Part shown: piece after piece, positions 10,760 to 23,814 of the stretch | Layout of the letters: each line of letters begins with the position of its first letter | Numbering within the stretch: the stretch's first letter is position 1 | Assembly: GCA_030374805.1 (NCBI GenBank) | Contig: JARGSG010000024.1 | Span: forward strand, 62,001-126,000 | DNA length: 64,000 nucleotides | Reading direction: 5' to 3' | From: Gracilaria gracilis | Taxonomy: Eukaryota; Rhodophyta; Florideophyceae; Gracilariales; Gracilariaceae | Notes under the pieces: model-generated | Seen by the model: the letters and a program-made list of their open reading frames with translations, nothing else | What the model was told of the DNA's origin: nothing | The model's database searches: none | Made by a program: the position numbers and the translations under genes

Positions 10760-12440
10760 TTGAATATTTCAAGTATGGGGTATGACCGTGAAACCTCTCC
10801 TGTGCTTCGCTCAAGGACCCCAATTGCCCCTCCGAGGAACACACAGCAGGCAGGTGAACGAAACCCAACCCGTCCGCACCCAGAATCAGCATCAACCGCT
10901 GGAACTTCAAACTCAGAACTTTTCAATCCAGAAGCTTCCACAAGAACTCCAATCAATCGAAACACGGACTCGTCTAGCTCCCCGATGCCTACGAATAACG
11001 TATCAATTCATCGTCATTCCACTGTCCCTCCGGGGACTACCCCGTATAATCCGCTTCGTTCACCCTTTCCTCCCCCGGGATCATCAATGCCCCACATTTC
11101 TCAATATGGGCCATCAAATATTCACACGAACTTTTTTGGACAGCATTTGATCATACACAATGAACCGCAGCGTAATCTTTGGGAAGCTATTCGATCCTTT
11201 CAACTGGATATTCCAAACCTCACCGGAAGTCAAATTGTTCGAGAACTTCGCAATGATTTCAGACCCGAGCAATTACTTCAGCATGAATTAACTCAAAATC
11301 TGAGTCTATTCATCTCTTTGGCTAGGCTGATTAATCGAGTTGGTGGAAACCTGTCCAGTAATTCAAACCGTACACTCCCTCGTCTGGCTCATACAATATA
11401 TATCAACCATGAAGATATTAATGCAGCTATGAAATTACTTGACGACTCACAAGCCATTTTATCACCACAGGCACAACGACCTGTTGAGAATCCTATTCCT
11501 TTCCGCCATGTTGACCCCCTTCTACTGTTACAATCCCTCCCACCACCGATTCCCCTCCTGAAGAACCTGCGCATGTCAACACCATACACATTCGAACTCA
11601 TCGTCAAAATTCTGAGAACCACCCTCCTAATCGGAATGAGTCAAAGCCTAGTAATTCAAAATTAGCACACAGTGGGGCAATGCGCTTCAAAGACAAGTCC
11701 TCCAAATTTTCTGGAGCAATTGGTGAATCTTGGGAAGAATTCTTTAGGGAATACATACTAGCCCTGGCTGACTACGATGTTCCCTCGGACAGGCAAATTT
11801 CCTTTACGCACCACATCCTTCGTGACAAGGCTAAGAGATTTTTCTTGCAAAAGATATTCGATGGTGTTGATTCACTCGATATGGTAAATGATCTCATGGA
11901 AAACCAATACAATTCTACTGCACGAAAGAAACCAATTGAAAACCAATTGAACGCCATCCGTTTTGAAAGTTACCAGAAAAACGAAGGCAGCAGTACCAAG
12001 GCTTTGGAAACACTTGAAGCTGACATTTCTAAACTTGCACCGCAAGGTCCTGCTCATTGTCAGTCTGAAGCCTGTCGTATTGGATTTCTCCGTAAGGCCG
12101 TTGTCGGCAACACTTGGGCCACTCTCCCCATTGCACGCTTGGATACTGAACAGCTCAACTTCCAAGAATTCTACATCCAATTGGAATGTGCCATCCAACG
12201 TGAGGATGAAGAGAAGATAGCTCGGAAGGAAACCAACCCATTTGGCTCCTCATTCAAGTCCAAACTGTTCGACACAAATTACAATTATGGCCCTCCCGCT
12301 CGTTACGGTCGATACCAGCATAGTCGAAAGAACTATTGAAACAACTATCGCTTCCGCAAGAATGTAATTTGCTTTGGGTGTCGTGAAGAATGTCACGTAA
12401 TCAGAAATTGTAAGAACCCCCAGGATCTCGCCACAGTCGC
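10760..12440 (+). mobile_element. gag region of the Copia fossil
   Basis: A Pro/Ser/Asn-rich N-terminal part is followed by a helical capsid-like part (GESWEEFFREYILALADYDV, LRDKAKRFFLQKI) resembling Copia gag, then a CCHC-type zinc knuckle near 12370 (CFGCREECHVIRNC). In the family, gag forms the virus-like particle that packages the element RNA. Fossil, with breaks. Confidence 0.75.
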
Positions 12441-12849
12441 CTCCCGTAAGGTACAACATCTTCAACGTTCTGGTACATTCAACTCACAGAACAAAGCCCT
12501 CAAACACGTACTGTACGAGCTTTGCACCCAAACCCAGGATGGTAGTGAGGATGAATCAGATTTTGAAGACCCGAACAAATTCTTCGAAACAAAAGATGTG
12601 CCCGATGATGCCTTAGAGGCTAATGACGAAGGAGATTCTGACTCCGAAGAAATCATTGACGAACAGCCCGATCCTTTCAAGGCTTGCTACACGCAATTTG
12701 ACATCGACAACTCCACCTCACCTCTGGACTTTGGCCAAACTCGCAAAGACGCACTGAAACGCAAACTTCACAGTGTTGCAAAGGGTACAGCACATAAACT
12801 TCGAAAATATTTGAAACGCAAATTTACTTGCTTTTTGGTATCAAAGGAC

Positions 12850-15776
12850 GAGTAGGAATTCTCTTGTAGTGAGTAATTTAATGGTGGATGTCTCGATATT
12901 GGCGCACAACGCTCTGTCATTGGTCAAAAGCAAGCTAAAGCATAATGCACCAAGTACGGTATCGAAATGAAGAAACGCAAAAGCAACATTCTGTTCCATT
13001 TGGGAGACAACATTTTCAACAGCATGCTGGCAATGCGCATTGCCCAAATCCCTATCCGAATTTTCGCACCGCAAGGACGCATCATAAAGCTAACGGTCGA
13101 CGTTATTGATTGCGATATTCCATTTCTACTTGGCCTACACTTCCTTGATCGAGAAAAGATCTACTTCAATAATGTCGAAAACCTGTTGGTGTGCAAGAAT
13201 GGATGGGAAATGCCTTTGAAACGTAAATTAAAACACATCTATCTCGAGATGAATGATTTCCAAACGATATTCAGCAAAAAATTAATTACGTCGTTTGCAT
13301 CTTCACTTCTATCATCCATCAGTGGAAAAGCTCTGCAATCTCCTCAAATGAGCCAAACCAGAAGAAGCAAACAAACAGACAAGAGAACTGCTTACTTCCA
13401 TTAGCAAAGCTTGTCAGACGTGTCAACGTTTCACTCCAAAACCACAGCGCTTTCGCGTTTCATTCCCACATGGTGTAATCTTCAACCAGGACCTAGCTAT
13501 AGACTAATTTTCAATTAATGAGAAGGCCGTATTACATGTAGTTGATATTCACACACACTTCGGTGCCGCTCGATTCCTCGAAGGACAATCACTGGATGAT
13601 ATCTGGAGTACTTTTCTCAACTGTTGGGCTCAGGTTTACACTGGATACCTGGACTCGATCCGTTCTGACCAAGGATCTGTTTTCACTTCGCCGAAGTGGA
13701 AAGACAAACTGGATGAATTTGGAATTGACTTTTGCTTTTCTGGCGTAGAAATCCATAACCCGATCGGCGCTGGTGAACGTTATCACGCACCCCTACGTCG
13801 TATTTTTAACGAAATTAAATACGATGCAGATATTGAAGATGATGATCTCATTCTCGCTACAGCTGTCAAAGCTATGAACGATACCATGAACCCCGAAGGC
13901 CTCGTACCATCCCTTCTCGTATTTGGAGTTCTCTCCCGTTTCCCAGGCATTCACACTCAACTGCCAGACCAGGAAGAGCGCATGCAAGCTCTGTTAACCG
14001 CTCGTTCAGAAATGGAAATCATTTCAAATGAGCTACGTTTGAAAACTGCCCTGGACTCACGTCTACCACAAGCAGTTCACCATGACTACACTCCAGGTGA
14101 CATGGTTCTCTTCTCTCGAGAAAACGTTACCCCAAACTGGACAAGACCCTTCAAAGTCACCCGTATTAAAGGCAAGCAGATTTTCGTTCAGAAAGAGAAT
14201 GGCGAAGTACAACATAGCGTTCATCAAGCTAAGCCACACCTAAACGAAAAATCTAATGACCAATTAGAGAAGACCAAATCAGTACCGAATAACATGGAGC
14301 ATTTACTCAATTACTGCTTCCCTCAATTCAACACATTTATAACCGCAGTTTTGAAACCAAACGACCCCCGTAAAGACTCTCCTGGATTCTTGAAAGTAAA
14401 GAAAAAGGAAACTGAAGGATTAGTGAAACGAGGAACTTGGAAGGAAGTTAGTAAATCTGAAGTACCATCCGGTGCCAATATCACTGGATCCCAATTCGTT
14501 TATTCAATTAAAAATCCTGGTACCCCTGATGAACTATTCAAAGCTCGATTCGTAGCACAAGGCTTTTATAATAAGGATCAGAATTACTTAGTACATAATG
14601 CCACCACAGTAAGGCATAGTACGGTTCGTATTATCCTATCGATCGCAGCGATTTTCGGTTGGAAAGTATGGAGCCATGACGGCCCTCAGGCGTACATATA
14701 AAGCAGTCAGAACCTAGCAAGAGAAGTATACTTGAAACCTCCTAAGGAAACGAATTTAACCGAAGGAACTATGATTCAATTAATTAAACCTCTCTACGGT
14801 TTACCAGAAGCTAGTGATTACTGGAATGTAACCATCATGGATCACATCCGTAACGATCTCCAAATGAACCCAATGAAGGGAGATATTTTCGCGTTTTACA
14901 AACCCAAACACGACGCTTTAATTGGACTACTTGGATCCTACGTCGACGATTCAATCATCACTGGAGACAAAGGACTTCTCCACATTAGTGAGAAAACATT
15001 GGAACGTTTTGAATTCCGAGAAAGGGAAATGGATAGTTTCAAGTTCGCTGGAACGCAAGTGGAAACTGGAAATGGAAGTTATGTGATTCATCAGAAGGAC
15101 TTCTTGAACAGACTACTCCCGCTCAATGACTCAGGAAGCTACACTGAGTTTCGTTCCAAGAGAGCACAATTAGCTTGGCTCGTTTATTCTTACCCACACA
15201 TTTCCTTTTATATGAACAAATGTGCACAACTTACTGCAGAAAAGTTTATCATAAAAGATGGGAAAAGAATGAACAAAATGGTTAAGCAGATCAAGAACGC
15301 TGATCCGCTTTGCATGAAGTTCCTTAAACTGGATTTGGAATCAAGACACATAAGGATATATAGTGACTCTTCGTTTGCTAATAATGATGATATCAAATCC
15401 CAACTGGGATATATTATCTTACTGGCCGAGAAGTACAACAATTTCAATATCGTTAAGTTCAAAAGCTGCAAGAGTCGCCGTGTTGTGAGATCAGTATTGG
15501 GAGGTGAAGTGTATGCCTTTGCGGACGCATTTGATAGTGGTTTTACTTTGAAGAATGATTTAGCACGTATACTTGGAAGAGATATTCCGATCAAGATGTT
15601 CACGCATTCAATGAGTCTTTTCAATGTCATACCCAAGTCATCTGAGACTTCTGAAAGGCGTTTGCTCATTGACATAAGCTCTGTGAGAGAACCCTATGAC
15701 CGCCATGAAATTTTGGACGTTAGTTTTCTTCGATTTGAATATAATCCGTCAGACATATTCACTAAGTCACCTTAGA
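12850..15776 (+). mobile_element. pol region of the Copia fossil (protease, integrase, RT, RNase H)
   Basis: An aspartic-protease-like DIGAQRSVIG lies near 12.89 kb. Integrase-like sequence lies at about 13.4-14.2 kb. Reverse transcriptase follows with GSQFVYSIKNPGTPDELFKA, VWSHDGPQAYI, IKPLYGLPEASDYW and the catalytic YVDDSIITGD, and RNase H with RIYSDSSFANNDD and VRSVLGGEVYAFADA. The order is the Copia order. Several breaks interrupt the region, so it is a fossil. Confidence 0.88.
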
Positions 15777-15903
15777 ATAATGTTTTTGAAAACATATTAC
15801 TTTGCAACAAAGTTGAACATCTGACAGAGCAGTGAGTTGTTAGAGATTGGAACATTTAATGATATATGGTTTACAATATAATTTTGTTTAAAAAGAGACC
15901 AAA

Positions 15904-16076
15904 TGTAGCCATATCAGGCGCCAGCCTAACTGCGTGGGTGGCACCTTGCAAGAAATTACCGCAACGGGAATCACAGACGTAGACAGACTGTCTTTGTCTT
16001 CCTAGGAGTAGTCTTAGAGTAGTATAAAAGGTAAAGACAGAGAGGCAACTCTCTTTTGACGAGCACAAACACTCAA
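15904..16076 (+). repeat. 3' LTR of the Copia element, left piece
   Basis: Matches 9361-9535 of the 5' LTR and stops at CACTCAA, where the DNA transposon begins. The last five bases CTCAA are repeated as CTCAG on the far side of the insertion. Confidence 0.92.
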
Positions 16077-16077
16077 A

Positions 16078-16101
16078 CGGTGTCTAAACAAGCGTGAACG
16101 T
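16078..16101 (+). repeat. Left terminal inverted repeat of the composite transposon
   Basis: CGGTGTCTAAACAAG followed by CGTGAACGT; inverted partner at 27227-27250 with 23 of 24 bases identical. Further CGTGAACG copies follow at about 16102, 16115 and 16184 and may be transposase binding sites. Confidence 0.9.
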
Positions 16102-16459
16102 GCGTGAACGGCGACCGTGAACGCCCATATACGCCTTTTCATTGGCTCACGCAGCTCCGAGCTGCCTGACTCTCTGTATGCCCGTGAACGCCCCTTTCAA
16201 TTTCTTGAAAGCCCACCGTCTGTAAGGCGAAGGCGCTCCCGAACTAAATTGTACCATTTGGTAGCACGATTGCCAATCATTTACCTCCGGGCCTCATCGG
16301 GTTTTCCGGTCCAGTTCAACCCAAGAGGGTGCATAGTACTTCCCGCTGCATCCTGCGCCGAGCGGAGCAATATACAGCGGCTCCCTGGCGCAAGGATGCT
16401 GCGTTGCGTTCCGCACCGACGCACCCAACGCATCACCGTGCTTCTCCGATCTTGGAAGT

Positions 16460-18028
16460 ATGGCACCGCCACCTCCCCAGCATTGTTCAGACCCCCTTCC
16501 TCCGCCTTTGCGACGCAGCCCCAGTAAACACCCAGCATCAGCTGCGCTGCATAGTACGCATACGACCACCGAAGTTCGTCCAGTGCAACCCGCTCCCAAG
16601 TCCCCGCCGAACGAACCACCAACCTCCAGCATAGTACCTTCATCTTCCGCCGTCACCGTATCTCCATACAATGACCCAGAATTTTGTGAGAACAATCGCA
16701 TGGCTTTCGTCTACTCATTTTTCCTCAGTAGAGCGGTCAAAGACCTTCGAAAGCTGTGCAAGCCGTTCAAGCTCAAAATCCGGAACCGTCAACACGCGCA
16801 ACTTGTGTCCCAACTGGTGCTCTTTCTTTATTTCAAGAGCTTCGAGGACGTGAGTAACCGCGATTGCTTCTCCACAAACGAAGAAATGAAGGGCTACTTT
16901 GTTTGGGAGAGTGAAACCAAAGGTCTTAATTCAACTTTGTCCAAGCTACTGGAGGTTGGCGCGTTCTTGGATATGCTTCACCCATTGGACCGCCGAGAAG
17001 TGGCAGATACAATCCTCACATTCAAAACTGCTCAACCGTCGTCATCGGGATTCCCGTTCTCCGCAGAGCTGGAACTCCCTGCGGATCCTAGCTTCTCTCT
17101 TAACGAATTTGCCAGGCTCTGCGTTATATTGCGTGACGACGATATGGCGAAGAACGCGCTTGCAAAAGCCAACGGAGGGACGCTGAGCCCTTCTGAGTTG
17201 GATGCCAATGTAACAAGGGAGTCGTTCTGGGCGGTTATTAGTAGTCGGTTCAACGATTTGTAAGTCGAGTCGAGGTGTTCATTTACGGAACGTTTGGATG
17301 AGGTGGACTCCAACAAAAGAACCCTGTGTCTACGAACTGCATCGGTGCTAAAGCACCAGTATGAAAGTGTCAGGAAACTGGTTACTACCGCTAAAGTTCA
17401 CTAGTCGAATTCGGGGCAAAACAACCCGAGCACTATTTCCAACTTTCTCCGCATGACGGGTAGCGGTCAACTGACAGCCGAGTCGAAGCGCGCGTACGTA
17501 TTCTTCATTGTCGCGCGGTTAGGAACCGCAAATGAGGCCGTCAAATTTATTGAGACCTCGTCGAAATTGATCGCGGACTCCGAGGGAGGCGTCGAGGAAG
17601 GTCTGGTAATCAACTCTGCCGAAGAGGAAGCATTTTCTTCTCAGAAAAAGCGCAGTTCGAGGGGGCGGAATAGTGGGAGTCACAAAGAACTCGGGGAGCT
17701 TTCTAAAGGGGTGGACTTCTCGAATAAAATTTCGCAAGAACAGACAACCATATTAAGAGAGCAATTGAACTTTGAACGTGAGAAGTTCGCTTACACGGCT
17801 GGAGGAAGGAAGACCACGGAGGAAAAGGAAGCCGAGGTGTTTGGTGCCCGTGTTAAACTCGCTATGCTGGCGGAGAGCTCGGTGCAGATAAAGCGTGTGC
17901 GCGATTTGAACGACGAGGATCTCACGCAGACTCTAGAGGAGAATCATCATCACCTCTTGAAGAGGTTCAAGAGAATGATTCGGAAGAAGAGCCCTGAAGA
18001 TGAGGATGGTGATGGTGGGTTTCTTTAG
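16460..18028 (+). pseudogene. Harbinger ORF1-like accessory gene, two in-frame stops
   Basis: One frame from ATG 16460 runs to TAG 18028 and is interrupted only by TAA at 17261 and TAG near 17402. The first 80 residues are Pro/Ser-rich. The middle has RESFWAVISSRFNDL and LRTASVLKHQYESVRKLV, reminiscent of the SANT/Myb-like DNA-binding proteins that PIF/Harbinger elements encode alongside the transposase. The last 150 residues are charged and probably coiled-coil (REQLNFEREKFAY, RKTTEEKEAEVFGA). The first stop sits in TTTGTAAGTC, which could also be read as an intron donor, but the frame stays coding-like after it. Assignment as ORF1 rests mainly on its place just inside the left terminal repeat; the protein itself is not clearly recognised. 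Confidence 0.55.
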
Positions 18029-18149
18029 TTGTAAACGCTCGTTTCAATTGCATCTATTATTTTTAAGAATCACTTAGTGCTCTACATTTATCTGTTTGTC
18101 TGTTGTTAAAGTTTCGGCATCTTTCTCTTCCATCTTCTGCGTTTGAAGG

Positions 18150-18612
18150 CGCCATGGCTTCGTCTGTGCGATGTTCTCAAGCCACAGAATGTGCCTGGCG
18201 GACTTACCATCATCACCAGAATGGGTGCCGACAACATTCTTCAAGCTCTGCCCCCGCTCATTCGCGCCGTACAACGCGAGGGCCGCAACGTGCTGTGGTT
18301 GTCCGACAGCATGCATGTAAACACCTTTAAGACCGATTCGGGCTACAAGACACGCTCATGGAATCGAATCATGGCAGAGGTGCGAGGCTTCTTCACCGTG
18401 CACGCTGCAGAGGGCTCCATTCCGGGTGGGATGCATTTTGAAATGACCGGCAAGGAAGTCACCGAGTGTGTTTGCGGCACAACACAGGTCAAGTTGGAAC
18501 ATCTTCCTCAACGGTATGAAAGCTTGTGTGACCCAGGCTTAATCAGTCGCAATCTTTGGAAATGGCGTTTGAAGTTGCCGAGGTACTGCGCACAATGAGA
18601 GACATTGAATAG
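18150..18612 (+). pseudogene. Captured 3' fragment of class II (plant-type) DAHP synthase
   Basis: Residues such as LRLCDVLKPQNVPGG, LTIITRMGADNILQALPPLI, RAVQREGRNVLWLSDSMHVN, FFTVHAAEGSIPGGMHFEMT and ECVCGTTQ are the C-terminal third of class II 3-deoxy-D-arabino-heptulosonate-7-phosphate synthase, the first enzyme of the shikimate pathway. Relatives have SDPMHGNT and ECIGG, so conserved active-site loop residues have changed. A frame change near 18538 separates LPQRYESLCDPGL from the expected tail, which continues in the next frame as QSQSLEMAFEVAEVLRTMRD and ends at a natural TAG (18610-18612). About 150 of more than 450 residues are present and there is no start. It cannot make an enzyme. 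Confidence 0.88.
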
Positions 18613-18786
18613 TACCAACCATACAGATACCGCTCCCGTCAAGGACTCTACAAATAGCCTTTCATCATCAGCGTGATGATCCTGCAAGTCGAGTCGACTT
18701 TGTACACTTTTGTTTCTTGGCAATTGATCTTCCGAGAAATCCTGACACATTTCTGACTTGAGTATCTACACATATCTATTACCCTT

Positions 18787-21700
18787 CTAGAAACTCCTCC
18801 CACGTCTCACGTCAAATTTTCGTTTCAGGCTCCGTTGTTGCAATCGCATTCCAAGTCTTGAACCGTCGCTATTGGGGTCGTTCTCACCCGCACAGAGTCT
18901 TTCTAATGCTTTCACGGCGGCCTGAAGTTTTGCTCGCTTCCATTTGCTGCCTTTGCCAACAGCGATCTTTTCTTCTAGTATGTAGACTGATACAATACTA
19001 AACTTGGCGCTCCGACTTCCGCCTCTGATAGCCTCATATCGCGGCATACATCCCAACTTCCACTCTTTGATCACGAGATCATGTAGTTCATGGACTGGGT
19101 GCAGGTCATCTCGACTTGGGTCTGCGTTCATGCGCAATGAATCGCGAAGCAGGTTCATGCAAACTCTCCACGCCTGACGCAATCCAGATTCCACATACAC
19201 AGCACCCAGAATCGCTTCAAACACATCGCCAAGAATTTCTGGGGCCGCAAGCTCTCCTAGATTACGTTTGAGGGCGCCATGGCCGCCCAATTCATCCTAT
19301 TGGGTCAAATCTTGATCCACTGTTGCTGCAAACTGTTGCACATCCCAAGTTGACGTTTCACTGCTCATATACAGGAAGTTCTGCAGTCCTAGCGCTATAC
19401 TAGTCCTGACAAACGCCTCATTGCTCACAACATTTGACTTGAGATCTGTGAGCTTACCTGGGTCAAGCTCAGGTTACATTTCGTACAAATACCAGACGAC
19501 AAAGAAATCTGCAATCGCGTCCCCGAGGAATTCCAGGCGTTCGAATGTTTCCAGGTCTGCATAAGGCTTGTTTGGGTGGTACGATGAATGTGTAAGGGCA
19601 CAGACTAGCAGACGCCTTCGCTTGAAGATGTAGCCAATGTTATTCTCAATGATGTCGAAATGATCTTCTCATGGTTTCGAAGGGTTCCCGATACGTTCAT
19701 CATATGGAAAGGCAGCAGGTGAAATTTCAGTTGGTGTCGGGCTCCCCCTCACATGTATTGCATGAGCAGCAGCAAGCAACATTTCTGAGTGCGAGGGTTC
19801 GACGTCGTGAAACACACCGAATGCTTCCAAAAGTTTGTACCCACTTATGTAGCCTTGTTCGACTGATACAGAGGAGAAAGGATGACTTATACTGGGCTCT
19901 TTGCTTCAGTTTCCTGATTCACAAGTACTGGTTCTTCTTTTGCTTCCCCATCTGCCCGTTTTCTTTCTTTGAGTTGCTTCTGATCCACTACATCGTCTTT
20001 ATCATCAGAACCATTGCATAGATCAATAACCCAGTCCGCAGATTCTGCGTTCTTGTCCAGATCTACTGCTCGAAGTTGAAAGAACTGTTCATCAACAGAG
20101 GTAGATCCATGCAAAAAGAACGCCCCACAAATGGCTTCAACAACGTCTGCTAGGCCTTTGATAGAAATCAGTTGAATGCGTCCTTCTATATCCGTACCAG
20201 GAGGTTTTCATTCACTGAGTTCAGCTCTCCTGTTCCGGTAGTAATTCTGGATTCCAACCGCCTTCCCAACCTCGTAGAGACGCGCATTACATACGAGATG
20301 CCGTCGTTTTGTATGCATTGTAACTTCTGAGTCATGCGGAAACCTAGTGAATACTCTCACAGTGGATGACAACTTCAATAGAGCATCTCCAAGGAATTCA
20401 AGTCTCTCATAATTGGCTACTTGATTGACATTGGTAGACGTGACAGACCTGATCAAAAGTCCAAAATCGCACTTCATTCCATTCCTCTTGAACAACAAAT
20501 CCCTCAACTCACACATGGCAAGATGATGTTCCAGTAAAAGCGCTACTGGTGAAACAAATAGGAATCCAACCGACATCGGATGTCTTCGACAAAGCTCTCG
20601 GACGAGGTATCGCGTCTCACCCGAGTTAACCACAGAACGCTCGGACAATTGAAGCTGTGAGGCCTCTTGTACTAAATCACACAAATCCATGAGGGTTCTA
20701 GTTCTAGGTCTCGCTCCCATAAGCAAAGGCTGCGTAAGATCCTTCAGCCCCTGCGGAAAGTATTTCTTCATATACGTCTCTAACGAATAACGTACATCAC
20801 CAATCCAAAACTTTCTCCTCTTCCTGATGTTTCGCTCAACATCAAATTTCTTCAGATGGTCGAAGCTACTAGAAGCTCGCCGGCGTTTACGTGGCTTCCT
20901 TTTCTCTTCAAACACGAGACGATTTCGTTTGACGCACCATTTGACGGGTCATAGCTTCTCATTGGTAGTCAGAATTTCAGGGTTTGGTGGTGATGCCGAC
21001 TCCTGGATGTGTGCGGAAGGGGAAGAAGACAATTTCGCGTCATCATCTGGTGCACCTGTTAGATCGATGACCTCCTTACTATTATATTCTGAGGAAGGAC
21101 TTTGATTAGCCACTTCTGCTTGCTTGGCGATCGTCTTGTCATTTTTGTGAACATTTACAAGATGGCGAAGGTCTTCATGAGGTATAATCGTGCCATCAGG
21201 ACGGAGGGCAAACTTCCGACTTCTGGTCACTTCACACAATGGGCTGATATTCTCCTGCAGCTTCCCTGATAAAATGAAAAAATCCGAGGACATAGAAGAG
21301 TACAAGAGGGTACCTTCGAGTTCTTTCAAGCGAGCTGAACTTAATGGGTCGCATTTTCGACCTTCAATCGCACGCACTTCCGGGTCCTGGAGCTCTATGA
21401 CTTTTCGTATGTTTTCCCAGTCGATCTCTCGATTACACGCTAAGTCATCATCGTCATGTGCCAAGTCTTGATCATCAGATCGAAAGTATTTCTTCAAGAT
21501 GTCTTTCCCGACCAGCTCAATACTGCTTCCCTTGTGGTAATAGTTTTCAAATCCATTAATAGCATCTCGAATTCTGCTTGTTCTCGGCCTTCCAGAAGGT
21601 GGAACCTGCTCTATCTTGACCGGTAGGACAAGATACATGCGACAGTACTTTCGCCACGGTTCCCTCTCAGAGGGCGTCTTTAAGTCGAGCGCCTCTTCCC

Positions 21701-23814
21701 AAACGAAATCTGATCTTACCACCCAGTGCATTAGAGATGGAAACAAAACTGTTCCATACTCCCTACCCAACTTTACCTGCTGGTGAGACAACTTTACAGG
21801 CCCGTGATAGAACAACTTCGCATATCCAGACACGGAAATAGTGCTTCCAGTTCCAAAGAAAGAGTCCTTCAAGCATAAAAGCAACTCATACTCTTCAAGC
21901 TTTCTAGAAAAGACAAACATGAAATCTTCGATTCCAGAACGCCGTGTTTCTGCTGCTGATGATGAAGCAGAAGCAGCCGATGGAAAATCATTGTAGAGAA
22001 CGACGGAATACTGATGACTGGGAATCCCCGAACGCAATTCAGGACCAAGAAGCGCTACTGCTGAGCTACATGTAAAGGGGAAGGTCCTTTCTAAATCGTT
22101 GCTTCTTTTGTTCTCGTGGTGTTCTTCGATTGTCCAATATGGCCCCGTTCGTGCTACCGAATTCGGATTACTTCTGATTGACCGTCTTCTTCTTCGAATG
22201 TATGTGGGTTCCTTTCTGTTCAGGGATAAGGCATTTTCCGCTCCACACCGTGAGGTCTATTGGAGTCTCTGTTGCCATCATCGTCATCGGTTAAATCAAT
22301 CACATTGTTCGTGGTACCGTTCTGCACTCCATTTGGTTTCGTCTGAACAGCCCAGTCTCGGGCTCTGCTTTACTCATGAGGTACACGGCCGTCCTCATAT
22401 GGTATTCTTCTTTGTCTGAAGACAATGACTCGACATCGGCCTCCACCACCATCAATGTCGTAATCAGGAAGCGAACAATCGAATCGAATGACCAGTGGAG
22501 TAGGTGCTAAAGGTCTTTGGACCCTACCTTGGCTCAGATAGGTGTCAGCAACAATCAAGATATGTACAACACCTGCAGGCAGGCCAGCAACGCCTTCATC
22601 ATCTGTCTCCTCTCCTTTCCATAGGCTTTCTGTGTTCTGCGAAGAGGTATACTGATGCAAATCAGGCTTGAAAGGGCCTAAAACGGTTTGAATGTTCAAC
22701 GCTCGAAACATTGGAATCGCACGCAAAACCTCACCCAACGCACATGTAACGATGGGATGTCCAGCACGGATCACGACAGAGAGTGGATGCGATTGTGTGG
22801 AACATGCGTATACAAACTGGAACTCACGGATAAGATAGAAGGCTTTCTCTGACATGCCAACAAAAACGCTTTCCCCCAGAATTGTAGTAGGCGTGGCCCG
22901 AAAACGAGCAAATAAACGACGACCCGCATGGCGTCTCGAGCGACGCTTTCGACGTTGAGAAGCTTTCAAAAAGACAGCAACACCTAGAGATCCTATCTCC
23001 CGCTTCAAGAGCATCAGTTCATCGTTCCCGAGCTTCATGCTGCTGTTCATAACCGCAACATCCATCACACCATCTAAGTGTCGTTGACCTCCCGGCTCGT
23101 GAGAAGATTGCTCGCAATGAACACTGTATTGAATGTTCTAGACATCTATCAAACCTCCGTGGGTATCCCTTGCACTTTTCCCATAGCAAGGACTCCACAG
23201 AACGTCGTGTGATTTCTCAAAGTGCTTCGTGACATGAGGTTCTATTCAATGGGATATAACAACAAGCGGTTGAGGTTAATTCCGGCTATGGTGAGAATGC
23301 CGGGTCGGCGACTGGGAGGAAGAGCGCGACAGTAATCTCTGATTAGTGCAGCGCATGGGTGAGAACGCAACCCAGCTTCTTCTGCTAGGTCGACTAAGAG
23401 CAAGCTTATTCGCCGTTAACGCAGTTTCTTTGTTCGCGCATGGCCTAAGGCCAAATGTGGTTTGGTTATAACTACGTCATGTTCCGCCAAGAGTGTGTCT
23501 AAAGCACAATCACTTGTTACTTGTTGAGTTCCATGTCGTATGGTGGGTAGCTGACCATGCGAAGAAAACAGAAACAAATAGCGTTCAGCGTTGTGATTGG
23601 AAGTGAGTATCAGCGCAGAGCGCAGAGGGCGTCTGATTGCCACGGGATCCTTTGAGCGGCGGATGCGCTCTATTTGAAGAAAGTTTTGCACGGACTCGAT
23701 GAGTAATCGCTCACGTGGGTTCTGAGGGGCATGGATGATGTTCTGGTTACGTGGGATGAGAATGAGCAAGTTACGAAGTTCGAGGCGTGGTAATGAACGT
23801 CGCAAGTCGTCCAT
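18787..23814 (-). pseudogene. Near full-length Dicer-like gene copy, broken
   Basis: Read from 23814 leftwards. DEAD-helicase pieces come first: RSALILTSNHNAERYLFLF, EHDVVITKPHLALGHA, then a motif II region degraded to LLLVDLAEEAG and GILTIAGINL (23.1-23.8 kb). A helicase C part follows (PLVIRFDCSLPDYDI, about 22.45-22.55 kb), then a dimerisation and PAZ/connector region (20949-22.2 kb). RNase III domain a has NYERLEFLGDALLKL and SIKGLADVVEAICGA. RNase III domain b has LTHSSYHPNKPYADLETFER, LEFLGDAIADFFVVWYLYE and PEILGDVFEAILGAVYVESG. A basic dsRNA-binding tail ends at 18787. Breaks in this host-derived gene include stops near 22243, 20949, 20208, 19685, 19480 and 19290 and a frame change near 19885. 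Dicer cuts double-stranded RNA into small RNAs. Domain order is complete, but this copy is dead. It lies inside the composite transposon. Confidence 0.88.

Noticed and set aside
18787-23814. Dicer as a working gene with introns at each break
   Set aside because: Several breaks are single in-frame stops with coding sequence continuing directly on both sides, and no donor or acceptor sites fit them.
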